A DNA stretch of 60,466 nt. Origin: Ornithinibacillus gellani (lineage in GTDB: Bacteria; Bacillota; Bacilli; Bacillales; Amphibacillaceae). Of this stretch, positions 33,733-42,941 are shown one piece after another. Within the stretch, counting starts at the first letter, position 1, and each line of letters begins with the position of its first letter. The DNA is taken from positions 1 to 60,466 of the forward strand of contig NZ_QTSZ01000015.1 in assembly GCF_003730295.1 (NCBI RefSeq), in the 5' to 3' direction. The notes under the pieces were generated by a model. That model worked only from the letters and a program-made list of their open reading frames with translations, did not search any database and was not told where the DNA came from. The position numbers were made by a program, and so were the translations under genes.

Positions 33733-36129
33733 TTTCTTTAGTAAATCAAGTAATCCAGCTTCTACGGTTTCACTAATGGCGACTGGTCCACCTAATAATG
33801 TTAAACGTTCCAGCGCATGATCTGTGATGTATTTGCTTGTTACTGCTGGAATCTTTCGATGTACGAAAAGAATCGCACTATCCTGCTTTGCCGCTAAAAC
33901 AGCTCCTGTTAACGCATCGGCAAAATTCATGCCGGTCGTCACATATAAGTGCTTTGATTTCGGCTGATAGTGATTCATAATTTGTATATTGGTTTCAAAG
34001 CGATCGGACCCTTCCAATCTTGTCGGCTTCGGTAATTGTTTCATTACCGTATTATTGACAACCTTATCCCCACCAACAACTACAGCTTGCTCTGCTCCAA
34101 GCTTGGAGAGGGCTGATTTTGTAGCTTTCGTTAATTTATGATCTGTTACCAATAAAATCGGATGTCCTACCTTTGCTGCATGAGAAGCTACGGACAATGC
34201 GTCCGGAAAATCCATACCATTTGCGACAACTACTTGCTTACTCCCATTCGGGCTTAATTCATTTGCAATCTTTGCTGCCGTCTCAAAGCGGGCATCGCCA
34301 GCAATTCTTCTAACCGAAAGCTTTTCGTTCACAAGTTGGGTGACAATCGAATCCGAAATTGCTTTCGGACCACCAAGTACAATCACCTGTTTGGCACGCA
34401 AACGTTTGATTTCACGTAACGCAGGGCCGTACAGTTTATTCGATGATGTTAAGATAATTGGCGCATCCAATTGATAGGCGAGTGGAACACCTGCCAATGC
34501 ATCCGCAAATTCATCCCCACGGGCAAGAATTACCGTATCCGCTTTATCCCAGCCTTTTTGACTAATTTGAATAGCTGTATCATAGCGTAGGTAACCAGCT
34601 ATACGCTGAATAGAGCTATTTTCCTTCGCAGTAGCTTGTTCAACTGCTTTAGGTGCTTGGATCAAGCCATAGCCAAAACCATTATTCGGTGATTGTGTAA
34701 AGGTTTTATTGGTTAATGGCAGGGCTGTATCTGTTATCACATCTCGTATTTGGTCGATTGAAAGTCCCGGGGCTGCCTGCTTGACTAGAGCTACCATACC
34801 AGCAACGGTTGGAGTAGCCATCGAGGAACCCGACATATTCTTGTAGCCACCCTTTGCATTTGCTGATCGCACGCTTACACCTTGTGCAACAACATCTGGT
34901 TTAATTTCCCCATATGGAGACGGTCCCCAATAAGAGCTATTTGCTAACGCGTTATTTTTATTAATAGATCCTACAGCAAATGATTCTGGATAGTTGGCTG
35001 GATTTTTAACTGTTCCTGGTCCGTTTGGATGAGTGGCTGATGCATTTCCAACTGCAAATACTGGAAATATACCAGCAGCAACCCATGCTTTCACCACATC
35101 TCGATACCATTCATCATATTCGGCTGTTTGACTCCAAGAATTGTTGACAATATCCGGTGATAGATCCGGGCGTTCATTCCCATCTGCATCACGCGGTGCT
35201 AAAATCCATTCAGCCGCGCGAAGCAAGGCTGGATCAGAAGCGGTGTCACCTGAAAATGCCTTGACGGCAATCCACTTCGCCCCCGGTGCAACACCGATTT
35301 GATTCGAGCCGTCTGGTTCACTTCCAACCATCGTTCCCGTAACATGGGTTCCATGTCCGACAGAATCACGTGGTTCGGCATAACCATCACTGGTTGCATC
35401 GTACCAATTAAAAGTATGAGATACTTTACCTGTTTCTTTATTGTAACCACGGTACTTTTCTTTCAATGCTGGATGATCCCATATTACCCCTGAGTCAATC
35501 GTAGCAATTACGATGCCGCTACCGTCAATACCTTGTTCCCAAACTGTGGGAGCACCGATTTTTTCAATATTAGCACCCACTTTTGCTGCTGAAATTCTTG
35601 ATTCAGGTTGTGGTTCCATTTCTGGTATTTCATATGTACCACTTGGTTGAATTGATGCTACTTCTGGAAACTTACTGATTTCCTCTGCCACTTTCTTTGT
35701 TGCTTGTACGTAGACACTATTTACAATATGAAATGATTCTATATGAGTGGCTTCTCCAGTCTCAGCAGCTTCCTCCAAGTATGTTAATACATCTGTTTGC
35801 GCAGCTTTACTCGTTTCCTTTAAGGCTGCAATAACAGCTTTTCGTTGTTCCAACTCAGCTGTTTTTGGGTCTGTATGTACACCAGATAGAGCAGCATGAT
35901 TTTCCGCAATCTTTTCTACTGCTGCTGTAGCTTTAAACCGTATCATAAAGCCTACTTGATTTTCATGATCAAATTGAACAATTAATTCGTTTGACAGCTT
36001 ATTTGATTGTTGTTCTATGTTCTTATTTCCTTGCGCTGCTGCTACCGTATTCATTGGTATCACCAATACAAATACAAGAAGCAACATAAGTATCATATGA
36101 GGCCAGTTCGTTTTTCTTATTTGCTGCAT
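33730..36129 (-). CDS. Cell-wall subtilisin-like protease with three CWB2 repeats
   Basis: 799 residues from ATG 36129 (AAAGGAAT upstream; the in-frame ATG at 36153 has no ribosome site). Signal peptide to about 32, propeptide (about 45-165), S8 domain with complete triad D212 (ATIDSGVIWDH), H259 (GHGTHVTG) and S436 (SGSSMATP). The peptidase passes almost directly into three CWB2 repeats (from about residue 510, SIQRIAGYLRYDTAIQI), without the Ig-like or regulatory domains of the larger neighbours. This is the compact form of the family. Its TAA stop lies inside a palindromic repeat, so a repeat insertion may have set its 3' end. It should be a wall-held extracellular protease. Confidence 0.92.
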   Translation of the reverse strand: MQQIRKTNWPHMILMLLLVFVLVIPMNTVAAAQGNKNIEQQSNKLSNELIVQFDHENQVGFMIRFKATAAVEKIAENHAALSGVHTDPKTAELEQRKAVIAALKETSKAAQTDVLTYLEEAAETGEATHIESFHIVNSVYVQATKKVAEEISKFPEVASIQPSGTYEIPEMEPQPESRISAAKVGANIEKIGAPTVWEQGIDGSGIVIATIDSGVIWDHPALKEKYRGYNKETGKVSHTFNWYDATSDGYAEPRDSVGHGTHVTGTMVGSEPDGSNQIGVAPGAKWIAVKAFSGDTASDPALLRAAEWILAPRDADGNERPDLSPDIVNNSWSQTAEYDEWYRDVVKAWVAAGIFPVFAVGNASATHPNGPGTVKNPANYPESFAVGSINKNNALANSSYWGPSPYGEIKPDVVAQGVSVRSANAKGGYKNMSGSSMATPTVAGMVALVKQAAPGLSIDQIRDVITDTALPLTNKTFTQSPNNGFGYGLIQAPKAVEQATAKENSSIQRIAGYLRYDTAIQISQKGWDKADTVILARGDEFADALAGVPLAYQLDAPIILTSSNKLYGPALREIKRLRAKQVIVLGGPKAISDSIVTQLVNEKLSVRRIAGDARFETAAKIANELSPNGSKQVVVANGMDFPDALSVASHAAKVGHPILLVTDHKLTKATKSALSKLGAEQAVVVGGDKVVNNTVMKQLPKPTRLEGSDRFETNIQIMNHYQPKSKHLYVTTGMNFADALTGAVLAAKQDSAILFVHRKIPAVTSKYITDHALERLTLLGGPVAISETVEAGLLDLLKK

Positions 36130-36237
36130 CAAGCATATTCCTTTCTGTTGCATGGTTTATTAATGCATCTGCTATTCTATGATTCTAACATTAGTAGTCT
36201 AGCTTTACCATTCTTTTTCCATATCATCCATACAACA

Positions 36238-36275
36238 AAAAACTGTCTCGCGGAATCATCCGACGAGACAGTTTC
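36238..36275 (-). terminator. Terminator of the 815-residue protease gene
   Basis: On the minus strand AAACTGTCTCG pairs with CGAGACAGTTTTTT across about 13 bases; it starts about 36 bases after the stop codon. Confidence 0.9.
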
Positions 36276-36310
36276 TTTATTATTCATCCATTGATGAAAG
36301 CTATGGTCGA

Positions 36311-38758
36311 TTACTGATTCAAGAAATCTTCCAAGCCTTTAACAATGCTGTCGCTAACTGCGTTGGAACCACCGAATACAGATAGATCAGAAGCACCTTG
36401 TTCTGTTAAGAACTCAGTAATTCTATCGTATTTCATAGTCGTTTCGTTAACAAGGATTACTGCAGTGTTTTCCTTCGCTGCCAAAACAGCTCCAGTCAAT
36501 GCATCTGCGTATTCCATGCCAGTAGCAACATACAGGTGATCAGCATCAACGTTGTAATCTCTTAGGATTTCGAAGTTTGTATCAAAACGGTCTTTACCAG
36601 CCAAGCGGTTTGCACCTGGAAGCTGACCAAATACATCTTCAGAAACAACTGCTGGTCCACCAATAACAACTGTAGACTCAACATTCAAGCTTTCCAATGC
36701 GCCTTGAGTTGCATCAGGAATCTTGTTTGCTTGTGTCAATAGAATTGGAGTTCCAGACTGAGCAGCAGATGCAGCAATAGACAATGCATCCGGGAAGTCC
36801 AGTCCGTTTGCTAATGCAACTTCATTAGCAGAGAATCCTTCTACATTTTCAACTAACCATTCAGCAATTTCAACCGCTGTATCAAAGCGAGTTTCACCTG
36901 CTAAACGTTCTGTATCAATATTTTCATTGTTCAACTGGTTATCAACATCTGGGTTAACCGCAATTTCTCCACCTAGCAAGATTGCATCGGTAGCACCTAG
37001 ACGTTCAACCTCTGCCATTGTACGATCTAATATTTTCTGTAATCCACCTTCTGTAGTAGACGGGACCAATAGAATTGGAGAATTCAATGCATGTGCCAAA
37101 GGTACACCAGCTAGAGCATCAGCGAAATCATCACCGCGCGCAAGTACGACTTGCTTCCCTTCCAATGCGCCATCTTCCCAACCTTTTTGGCTGATTTCAA
37201 TTGCTGTTGCATAACGATCCTTACCTTCAATACGATCAATTTCAACTGCTGGCTCTTCTGGCTCTTCCGGTTCTTCCGGCTCTTCAGCCAATTCTTCAGC
37301 AGCTGCTGATACATTAATCAAACCATGGCCAAAGCCATCATTTGGAGATTGTGGATATTCAGCGTCAGTCAATGCTTCAGCTGTATCAAGTAATGCTTGT
37401 TCAATATCTGCAATTTCTGCATCTGGAGCAGCTTGTAGCAATAATGCAATCGCACCAGCTACTGCAGGAGCAGCCATAGACGTACCTGGCATTGCTACGT
37501 AACCATCACCTGGGTAAGCAGAAACAACATCTACACCCTGCGCAACAACCTCAGGCTTTGTCTCATCATAAGGAGACGGTCCTCTTAGAGAAAACTCTGC
37601 AAGATCTTTATTATTGTAGATTGCACCTACTGCGAATGCTTCTGGATATGCTGCTGGTGCAGATACGGAACCAGGAACTGCTTCAACAACACCTGGAACT
37701 TCATTACCTGCTGCAAATGAAGCAGCAATACCTGCCGCATTCCAGCTTACAATTACATCACGGAAAAACTCTCCAAGGTCTTCAATTGGATCTACTCCAG
37801 GGAAACCCCATGAGTTATTAATAACGTCTGGTGCCAAAGAAGCATCGCCACCTGGCGCCATCATCCACTCTGCTGCTTCTAGAAGATCATTTGTGTTACC
37901 ATTTCCAGCTGCATCTAGAATTTTACCTGAAATCCATTGTGCACCTGGTGCTACACCAATAATGGTATCTTCATCAGCAACATAACCTGTCATTGTTCCA
38001 ATGGTATGTGTGCCATGACCATCGTCATCATAAGCTTCTTCAATTCCGTCAATTGGATCAAAGAAGTTTCCTTCGTGGTTAACAGTTCCATCTGCTGCAT
38101 TGTATCCACGATATGATTCTTTAAGAGCTGGGTGATCCCATTGTGCACCGGAGTCAAGACTTCCGATTACAATACCTTCCCCAGTAATTCCTTCTTCCCA
38201 AAGTGGAATTGGATTTACTAAATCAACGTTTTCCAATACACTGGAAGCTAATTTTGCATCAGTAGGCTCTGCTACTGGCTCAATAGCCTGAATTTGCAAG
38301 TTAGGAATAACTTTTTTTACTTCTGTTAGTGCTGCTAATTCTTTAGCAACATCTTCTGTAGCAGTTACAACAACTGCGTTTGTAATATGATGTGTTGTGA
38401 ATTCAACGTTTTTATTTTCCAAGAACTTCACAACATTTTTCTGTGTACTTTTTGCTGTTGCTTTTAATTCACTGATTACAGCTTCACGCTGTGCGAGCTT
38501 CACTTGCTCAGAAGAAAGGCTTGCTTTCTCTGCTTTTTCTCTTGCTTGTTTTGCAACCTTTACAGAATCAGCTTTCTCATTCAAAGTAACGATAAAAGTA
38601 GCTTTATCATTCGACTTGAATTCCTGTACCAGGTCTGCAGATAGTTTAGATGTAGTATTGCTCTTTGCTGATTGCGCACTTACTGCCGGCGCAAATAATG
38701 ATACAATCATCAAAAGCGCTGCAAGCATACTAAATGCTCTAGTTTGTAATTTCGACAA
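36311..38758 (-). CDS. Cell-wall subtilisin-like protease with acidic hinge and three CWB2 repeats
   Basis: 815 residues. Signal peptide to about 28 (AVSAQS), propeptide (about 40-160), S8 domain with complete triad D202 (GSLDSGAQWDH), H248 (GHGTHTIG) and S427 (PGTSMAAP). A hinge of repeated EEP units (about 489-503) joins it to three CWB2 repeats (from about 507, EIDRIEGKDRYATAIEI). Proteins of this group are made with an inhibitory propeptide and become active outside the cell. Start is TTG, with AGGAGG seven bases before it; the next ATG is ten codons in. A sigma-A promoter at 39022-39050 gives it a leader of about 255 bases. Confidence 0.93.
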   Translation of the reverse strand: MSKLQTRAFSMLAALLMIVSLFAPAVSAQSAKSNTTSKLSADLVQEFKSNDKATFIVTLNEKADSVKVAKQAREKAEKASLSSEQVKLAQREAVISELKATAKSTQKNVVKFLENKNVEFTTHHITNAVVVTATEDVAKELAALTEVKKVIPNLQIQAIEPVAEPTDAKLASSVLENVDLVNPIPLWEEGITGEGIVIGSLDSGAQWDHPALKESYRGYNAADGTVNHEGNFFDPIDGIEEAYDDDGHGTHTIGTMTGYVADEDTIIGVAPGAQWISGKILDAAGNGNTNDLLEAAEWMMAPGGDASLAPDVINNSWGFPGVDPIEDLGEFFRDVIVSWNAAGIAASFAAGNEVPGVVEAVPGSVSAPAAYPEAFAVGAIYNNKDLAEFSLRGPSPYDETKPEVVAQGVDVVSAYPGDGYVAMPGTSMAAPAVAGAIALLLQAAPDAEIADIEQALLDTAEALTDAEYPQSPNDGFGHGLINVSAAAEELAEEPEEPEEPEEPAVEIDRIEGKDRYATAIEISQKGWEDGALEGKQVVLARGDDFADALAGVPLAHALNSPILLVPSTTEGGLQKILDRTMAEVERLGATDAILLGGEIAVNPDVDNQLNNENIDTERLAGETRFDTAVEIAEWLVENVEGFSANEVALANGLDFPDALSIAASAAQSGTPILLTQANKIPDATQGALESLNVESTVVIGGPAVVSEDVFGQLPGANRLAGKDRFDTNFEILRDYNVDADHLYVATGMEYADALTGAVLAAKENTAVILVNETTMKYDRITEFLTEQGASDLSVFGGSNAVSDSIVKGLEDFLNQ

Positions 38759-39021
38759 TTAATTTCCTCCTCTATCCTAGATAAAAATTAAACCCTTGGA
38801 ACGTGAAGCCCAATGCACAGCCCCCGCTCTTCTGAGTTCACCTCCTTCAATAAACAAGGTATATTTTTTTATTGAATTTCCTAGTCTATTCGTCTATGTA
38901 ACTTATAAACTAGGAAAAACTGCTACAAAATAAAATAAACAAAATTCCGACTTCGATGCTTCTTCTGTTGTGCGATAAATGAAAAATTTACCAAAATACG
39001 TATTACCTATTACGAATAATC
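38759..39021 (-). promoter_or_regulatory. Long 5' leader of the 815-residue protease gene
   Basis: About 255 bases separate the promoter from the TTG start. The leader contains AAGGAGGTGA (38838-38847), a ten-base perfect match to the 16S 3' end, but no ATG, GTG or TTG at the right distance after it. It also holds a 9-bp hairpin TTTCCTAGT/ACTAGGAAA (38877-38917). The unused SD resembles the stabilising STAB-SD of Bacillus thuringiensis cry3 mRNA. No gene is seen. Confidence 0.5.
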
Positions 39022-39050
39022 ATTATAGTCGAAGAAAAGTTTTCCATCAA
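39022..39050 (-). promoter_or_regulatory. Sigma-A promoter for the 815-residue protease gene
   Basis: The minus strand reads TTGATG, 17 bases, TATAAT. Upstream of it, AGGACTTTAG (39135-39144) recurs from the leader region of the 1538-residue protease gene. Confidence 0.75.
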
Positions 39051-39200
39051 TTGGAATTATTATAAATGATTCGTATTAACTATATATCCATGTTACTAAA
39101 GTAATAAACCTATTTTCTGAATTGTTTATATTGGAACTAAAGTCCTGTTCTTGATTTCGCACATAAACACCTGCTCAAAAATACGATTTTGCTCCATAGA

Positions 39201-39242
39201 AAAACCCAAACACATTTTTGAGTCAAATATGTTTGGGCTTTT
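39201..39242 (-). terminator. Terminator of the lysozyme-like gene
   Basis: On the minus strand AAAAGCCCAAACAT pairs with ATGTGTTTGGGTTTTT; it starts eight bases after the stop codon at 39250. Confidence 0.88.
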
Positions 39243-39249
39243 ATCACTA

Positions 39250-41643
39250 CTATCTTATTATCTGCAAAAATTGATTACGCACTTTTGTTTGGATTGCTTT
39301 TTCCCCACCTAAAAAGTAAAGATTCTGTTTTGCTTTCACACGGTTTTTTAACCATGTGTTTATATCAGTTGGTATTTTATGTGGCAAGGTCAAAATGATT
39401 GGAGCATTTAACTTAGCAGCAAACGGCGCTGCAGCTAATGCATCTGCCGTTTCCAACCCTTGGGCAATGAAGAATTTGCCAGGTGTCAATGTCTTATTTA
39501 CATAATAGGTATCGGCAATCGCAATACTTGTGGCAAAGCGATCCGTACCACTAATTCTTTTCACATTGCTTGCTCCTAAAAGCTTATTTAATTCTTTTTC
39601 CACGGTAGGTGTAATCACTTTATCGCCACCGATAATCGTTGCCTTCTTGACGCCATGCTTGGAAATAAAATTAGAAACATTCTTGTTTAGCTTCGTAGCA
39701 CCTGTCAATAAAATAGGAATATTCTTGCTGCCTGCATATGGTGCGATAGCTAAAGCATCAGATGATTTATCGTCCCCCGTTGTCACAAATATTTCCGGAG
39801 CAGAACCATTGCCAATCACTTCTTCCGCAATTTGGGACGCTGTTTCATAGCGGGTATCGCCTTCAATTCGTTTGACATGTTTAAAGGACTTCTTGATTTC
39901 ATTTTCAACAGTGGTTGAAATAGCTGTTTTGTTTCCACCAAGAATATACACAGTCGTCGGGTTTAGTCGCTTTAATTCTTTAGCTACAGACGGTGTCAGT
40001 TTATTTATTTGCGTTAACAACAAGGGGCCTCCTGTTTTAGCAGCGAGTACACTTCCTGTCAAAGCATCAATTGGTAAATCTCCCCGACCAATCACGACTG
40101 TATCTGGTCGCTCCATATGCCAACCATGATTTGCTATACTTACACCAGTTTCGTAACGGGTATCCCCCTGTAAATGAAATGCATCGATATAATCATTGGT
40201 CGGTGACAAATAACTAGAGGCAACCCATCCCTTGACATTGCCTGCCTGAACTGGAACCCACACATAATGTTCATAAAAGGAATTCGTTCCAGCATACTTT
40301 CCGGTTACGGTAACTTTTGTACCTTTATTCAATTTGCCGATAACGGAACCACCGGCAGTGCCACGAACATTCAGGCCATTCACCGTAACATAAGCCGTAT
40401 CCCCTGATTTCAGGGATTGACTCGAATAATGTACTGGGCCATCGATTGTTACATTCTTATTATCAAACCGCATTAAGCTGCCGTCTGCATACGGATTTAA
40501 TTTATGCGTTGGAAATGGATTTAAATCTAATAAACTATAATCTGCAATACGCTCCAGCACTTTCTCCTGGTAAGCAGCATAAGCATTATCAATCGGATTA
40601 TTTCTTTGTAATAGGCCGTTGTACGCTAAAATGGCGAAATACCAGTTTTCAATTACCATTGGATCATTATTATTGACCGTTGGAATGAGACCTGAACGAT
40701 GGTAGTTCCATTTATCTTTTAAAATAGCAATTCCTTCTTGAATGTTAAAACGAAGATCATTTTTCAGCCGATCAATATATGCTTCCTTTTCTGCTCCTTC
40801 TTTCATATACATATGATTGGACACTTGCATGACCCCGATACCAATACAGTCATAGCCAAGTTTTACGTTTGTACCATCATATGGTAATGTTTTATCACTT
40901 TTTTTACATTTTTTAATACTGGTCGGTACTGACGTCCAATATTGCTGCCAGCCACTTTCCTGATAAGCAATCGCCTTTAGTATTTCCGGCGCAATACCAG
41001 CCTTTAAGGCTTCTTCCGTTAAGATTTTATTCATTTCTGCTGCGGATGGATTTTTACCACTGGCTAATAAATTGCTTTTGGATTGTTTTTCTTCAATTAC
41101 TTCTACTTGTTTCTCCTCCGCCTTGACACTTCCAGCTGTTAAAATAAAGCTTTGTGTCACTAACTTACTCGGATCAGTCATGACATCATCTGTTTCATAT
41201 GATGGGTAGGTTAAGGTCATTCGGCCGTCTTCCCACTCCAGTTGTGCTCGTTCAAAGGTGTCTGATTGATAGATGGATTGTAAGTTTCCGTTATGGACAT
41301 GTAAAACCTCAAACATTACTGCATTGGATGAACCGATATAACGATAGACTACCGTTGCATATGTTTCCCCATCTACTTGTTGAACCTTTATTTCCGAAGT
41401 ATGCACGAGCTCTGCTTTATACGCATAAGCGCTGTTTCCATTCAGCATGAGTTCGATGCTTGTCCGCTCCTGCCCATTGTTCACATGCGCGGTCAATTGT
41501 TTTTCCAAATGTACCGTTTGTTTACCTGCTTCAAAAAAGACGGTTGCTTCATCTTCTGCCCCTGCCATACTAGGAATCATGAATACCAAGAAACCAGTAA
41601 TTAGTACAGCATAAACAAGCCCCTTTGTTTTACTATGTTGCAT
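39250..41643 (-). CDS. Secreted lysozyme/transglycosylase-like wall hydrolase with SH3 and three CWB2 repeats
   Basis: 797 residues. Signal peptide to about 29 (SMAGAE), an unrecognised beta-rich region (30-180), then a lysozyme-fold domain (about 200-365) with the likely catalytic E229 in AIAYQESGW and the supporting GIGVMQVSN. An SH3_3-type domain (about 405-478, LNVRGTAGGSVIGKLNKGTK; VKGWVASSYLSP) and three CWB2 repeats from about 485 (LQGDTRYETGVSIANHGW) follow. It should cut peptidoglycan glycan strands at the wall. GGAGG lies seven bases before ATG. It is the last gene of the CWB2 island and starts only 80 bases after the polysaccharide operon ends, with no clear terminator between, so read-through from the operon is possible. 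Confidence 0.88.
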   Translation of the reverse strand: MQHSKTKGLVYAVLITGFLVFMIPSMAGAEDEATVFFEAGKQTVHLEKQLTAHVNNGQERTSIELMLNGNSAYAYKAELVHTSEIKVQQVDGETYATVVYRYIGSSNAVMFEVLHVHNGNLQSIYQSDTFERAQLEWEDGRMTLTYPSYETDDVMTDPSKLVTQSFILTAGSVKAEEKQVEVIEEKQSKSNLLASGKNPSAAEMNKILTEEALKAGIAPEILKAIAYQESGWQQYWTSVPTSIKKCKKSDKTLPYDGTNVKLGYDCIGIGVMQVSNHMYMKEGAEKEAYIDRLKNDLRFNIQEGIAILKDKWNYHRSGLIPTVNNNDPMVIENWYFAILAYNGLLQRNNPIDNAYAAYQEKVLERIADYSLLDLNPFPTHKLNPYADGSLMRFDNKNVTIDGPVHYSSQSLKSGDTAYVTVNGLNVRGTAGGSVIGKLNKGTKVTVTGKYAGTNSFYEHYVWVPVQAGNVKGWVASSYLSPTNDYIDAFHLQGDTRYETGVSIANHGWHMERPDTVVIGRGDLPIDALTGSVLAAKTGGPLLLTQINKLTPSVAKELKRLNPTTVYILGGNKTAISTTVENEIKKSFKHVKRIEGDTRYETASQIAEEVIGNGSAPEIFVTTGDDKSSDALAIAPYAGSKNIPILLTGATKLNKNVSNFISKHGVKKATIIGGDKVITPTVEKELNKLLGASNVKRISGTDRFATSIAIADTYYVNKTLTPGKFFIAQGLETADALAAAPFAAKLNAPIILTLPHKIPTDINTWLKNRVKAKQNLYFLGGEKAIQTKVRNQFLQIIR

Positions 41644-41723
41644 GTAGCGCCCTCCTTATTTTGTTACCTCATAGAATAGCATGTCTTGCGTTTAGGTTCT
41701 AGGTGCTTGATAACTTTCCCAAC

Positions 41724-42935
41724 CTATTTAGGCAATGTATCAAAATGATAGTTAGAACCATAGAGATGTGCACTATTATAAATAACGGCAACCTCATCAA
41801 AATCATTTGCTTCTATATATTCTTCAATGGTACGGTCCTGATTGTACCTTGGATCATAAAAGGTTGTCTGATAATAATGTTGTGCAATAAAATAGGCTAA
41901 CGGATTCGCATAGGAATCTTTAATCACCAATATTTTATTACCAACGTCTTTCTTCGCGGGATTAATGATTTCCAGTTCACGTAAATTGTAGCCAAATATG
42001 TCACTATAATTAATAGACGTTTTGGATGTACCAAATTCCCTCGCATAAATCGTTGCCGGATCTACGGATTTACCATCGACAGCTACCTCATAATTTTCAA
42101 AGGAACCGTCTGCTGCAACCATAAAGCATAGATTCTCATCATCTGCTTGAACCGTATAATAAATTTGTTTATTATAGCTACCCTCAAATTGCTTCTGTTT
42201 AAAGCATTGCTGCTGCACATCCTCTTGTTTTAAAGGCTGCATATTAAAACGAGAATGGGCTTGCAAGGATTTCATGATTTCTTGGTAACCTTCCCAAATC
42301 CCATTCATATTCCAATGATGATCTGTTTTAAAATACATGTCCTTGATCTGATCCTCCGAGAAACGGGCCATGAAATCATGGGTAAGATCAAGTGTAACGA
42401 TCTGTTCCTGATCCAAATGCTCCATGAGATAATCTATACGGTCGATATAGCTGCCAGGCTTAATATAAGCTGGCAATAAAAATTGCATGACACTTACCTT
42501 ATGTGGAACGGAAAAGTAGTACAAATCCACATCCTTTTTCGCCAGATTCGCTGCAAAAGCATTTAGCTCTTGTGCTGCCTGTGAAAGTCTTTCTTTCGGT
42601 ATTCCATATTCGGGCTCAGCTAGCATCCAATTATCATCCCCAATATAATAATCATAAATATAGGTTTGATTGGTAAGTCTTTGATAGTCGATATACGCCT
42701 TTAACCATCTATTTCTTCCTGGAAATTGGTCCGTGACATAGGAATTAAAATCATCCATAAACGTTCCATTTTTAACGGTGTCCAAGGAGAGTTTTGGTTT
42801 CTGTGCCAGTTCACGATTTTCTATTGCCGATACATCCCGATCAGCCGTTATGAACATGTACAGCCCAAATATAAACAGAAAGACAATAAATAATCCTGTT
42901 AACAGCGCATTACCCCAACGATTGAGCACGGTCAC
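41724..42935 (-). CDS. DHHW/AlgJ-like extracellular acetyltransferase-associated protein
   Basis: 403 residues with one N-terminal membrane segment (about 10-30). The extracellular part is SGNH-like, with the motif KTDHHWNMNG (D205, H206, H207) that names the DHHW family and matches AlgJ/AlgX and DltX-pathway partners; VIKDSYANPL near the C-terminus holds the probable nucleophile Ser. It lies six bases downstream of the MBOAT gene. In alginate and related systems the MBOAT protein moves acetyl groups out and the AlgJ-type protein places them on the polymer; the same division is expected here. It is the last gene of the operon. Confidence 0.83.
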   Translation of the reverse strand: MTVLNRWGNALLTGLFIVFLFIFGLYMFITADRDVSAIENRELAQKPKLSLDTVKNGTFMDDFNSYVTDQFPGRNRWLKAYIDYQRLTNQTYIYDYYIGDDNWMLAEPEYGIPKERLSQAAQELNAFAANLAKKDVDLYYFSVPHKVSVMQFLLPAYIKPGSYIDRIDYLMEHLDQEQIVTLDLTHDFMARFSEDQIKDMYFKTDHHWNMNGIWEGYQEIMKSLQAHSRFNMQPLKQEDVQQQCFKQKQFEGSYNKQIYYTVQADDENLCFMVAADGSFENYEVAVDGKSVDPATIYAREFGTSKTSINYSDIFGYNLRELEIINPAKKDVGNKILVIKDSYANPLAYFIAQHYYQTTFYDPRYNQDRTIEEYIEANDFDEVAVIYNSAHLYGSNYHFDTLPK

Positions 42936-42941
42936 CCCTCC

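Noticed and set aside
38759-38850. Leader peptide starting GTG within AAGGAGGTGA
   Set aside because: The GTG overlaps the SD itself, the frame is only 17 codons, and no other start codon has suitable spacing.
15238-41643. Reading the whole CWB2 block as one operon
   Set aside because: Most genes have their own terminator hairpin, and at least one internal promoter (39022-39050) and one opposite-strand pseudogene interrupt it.
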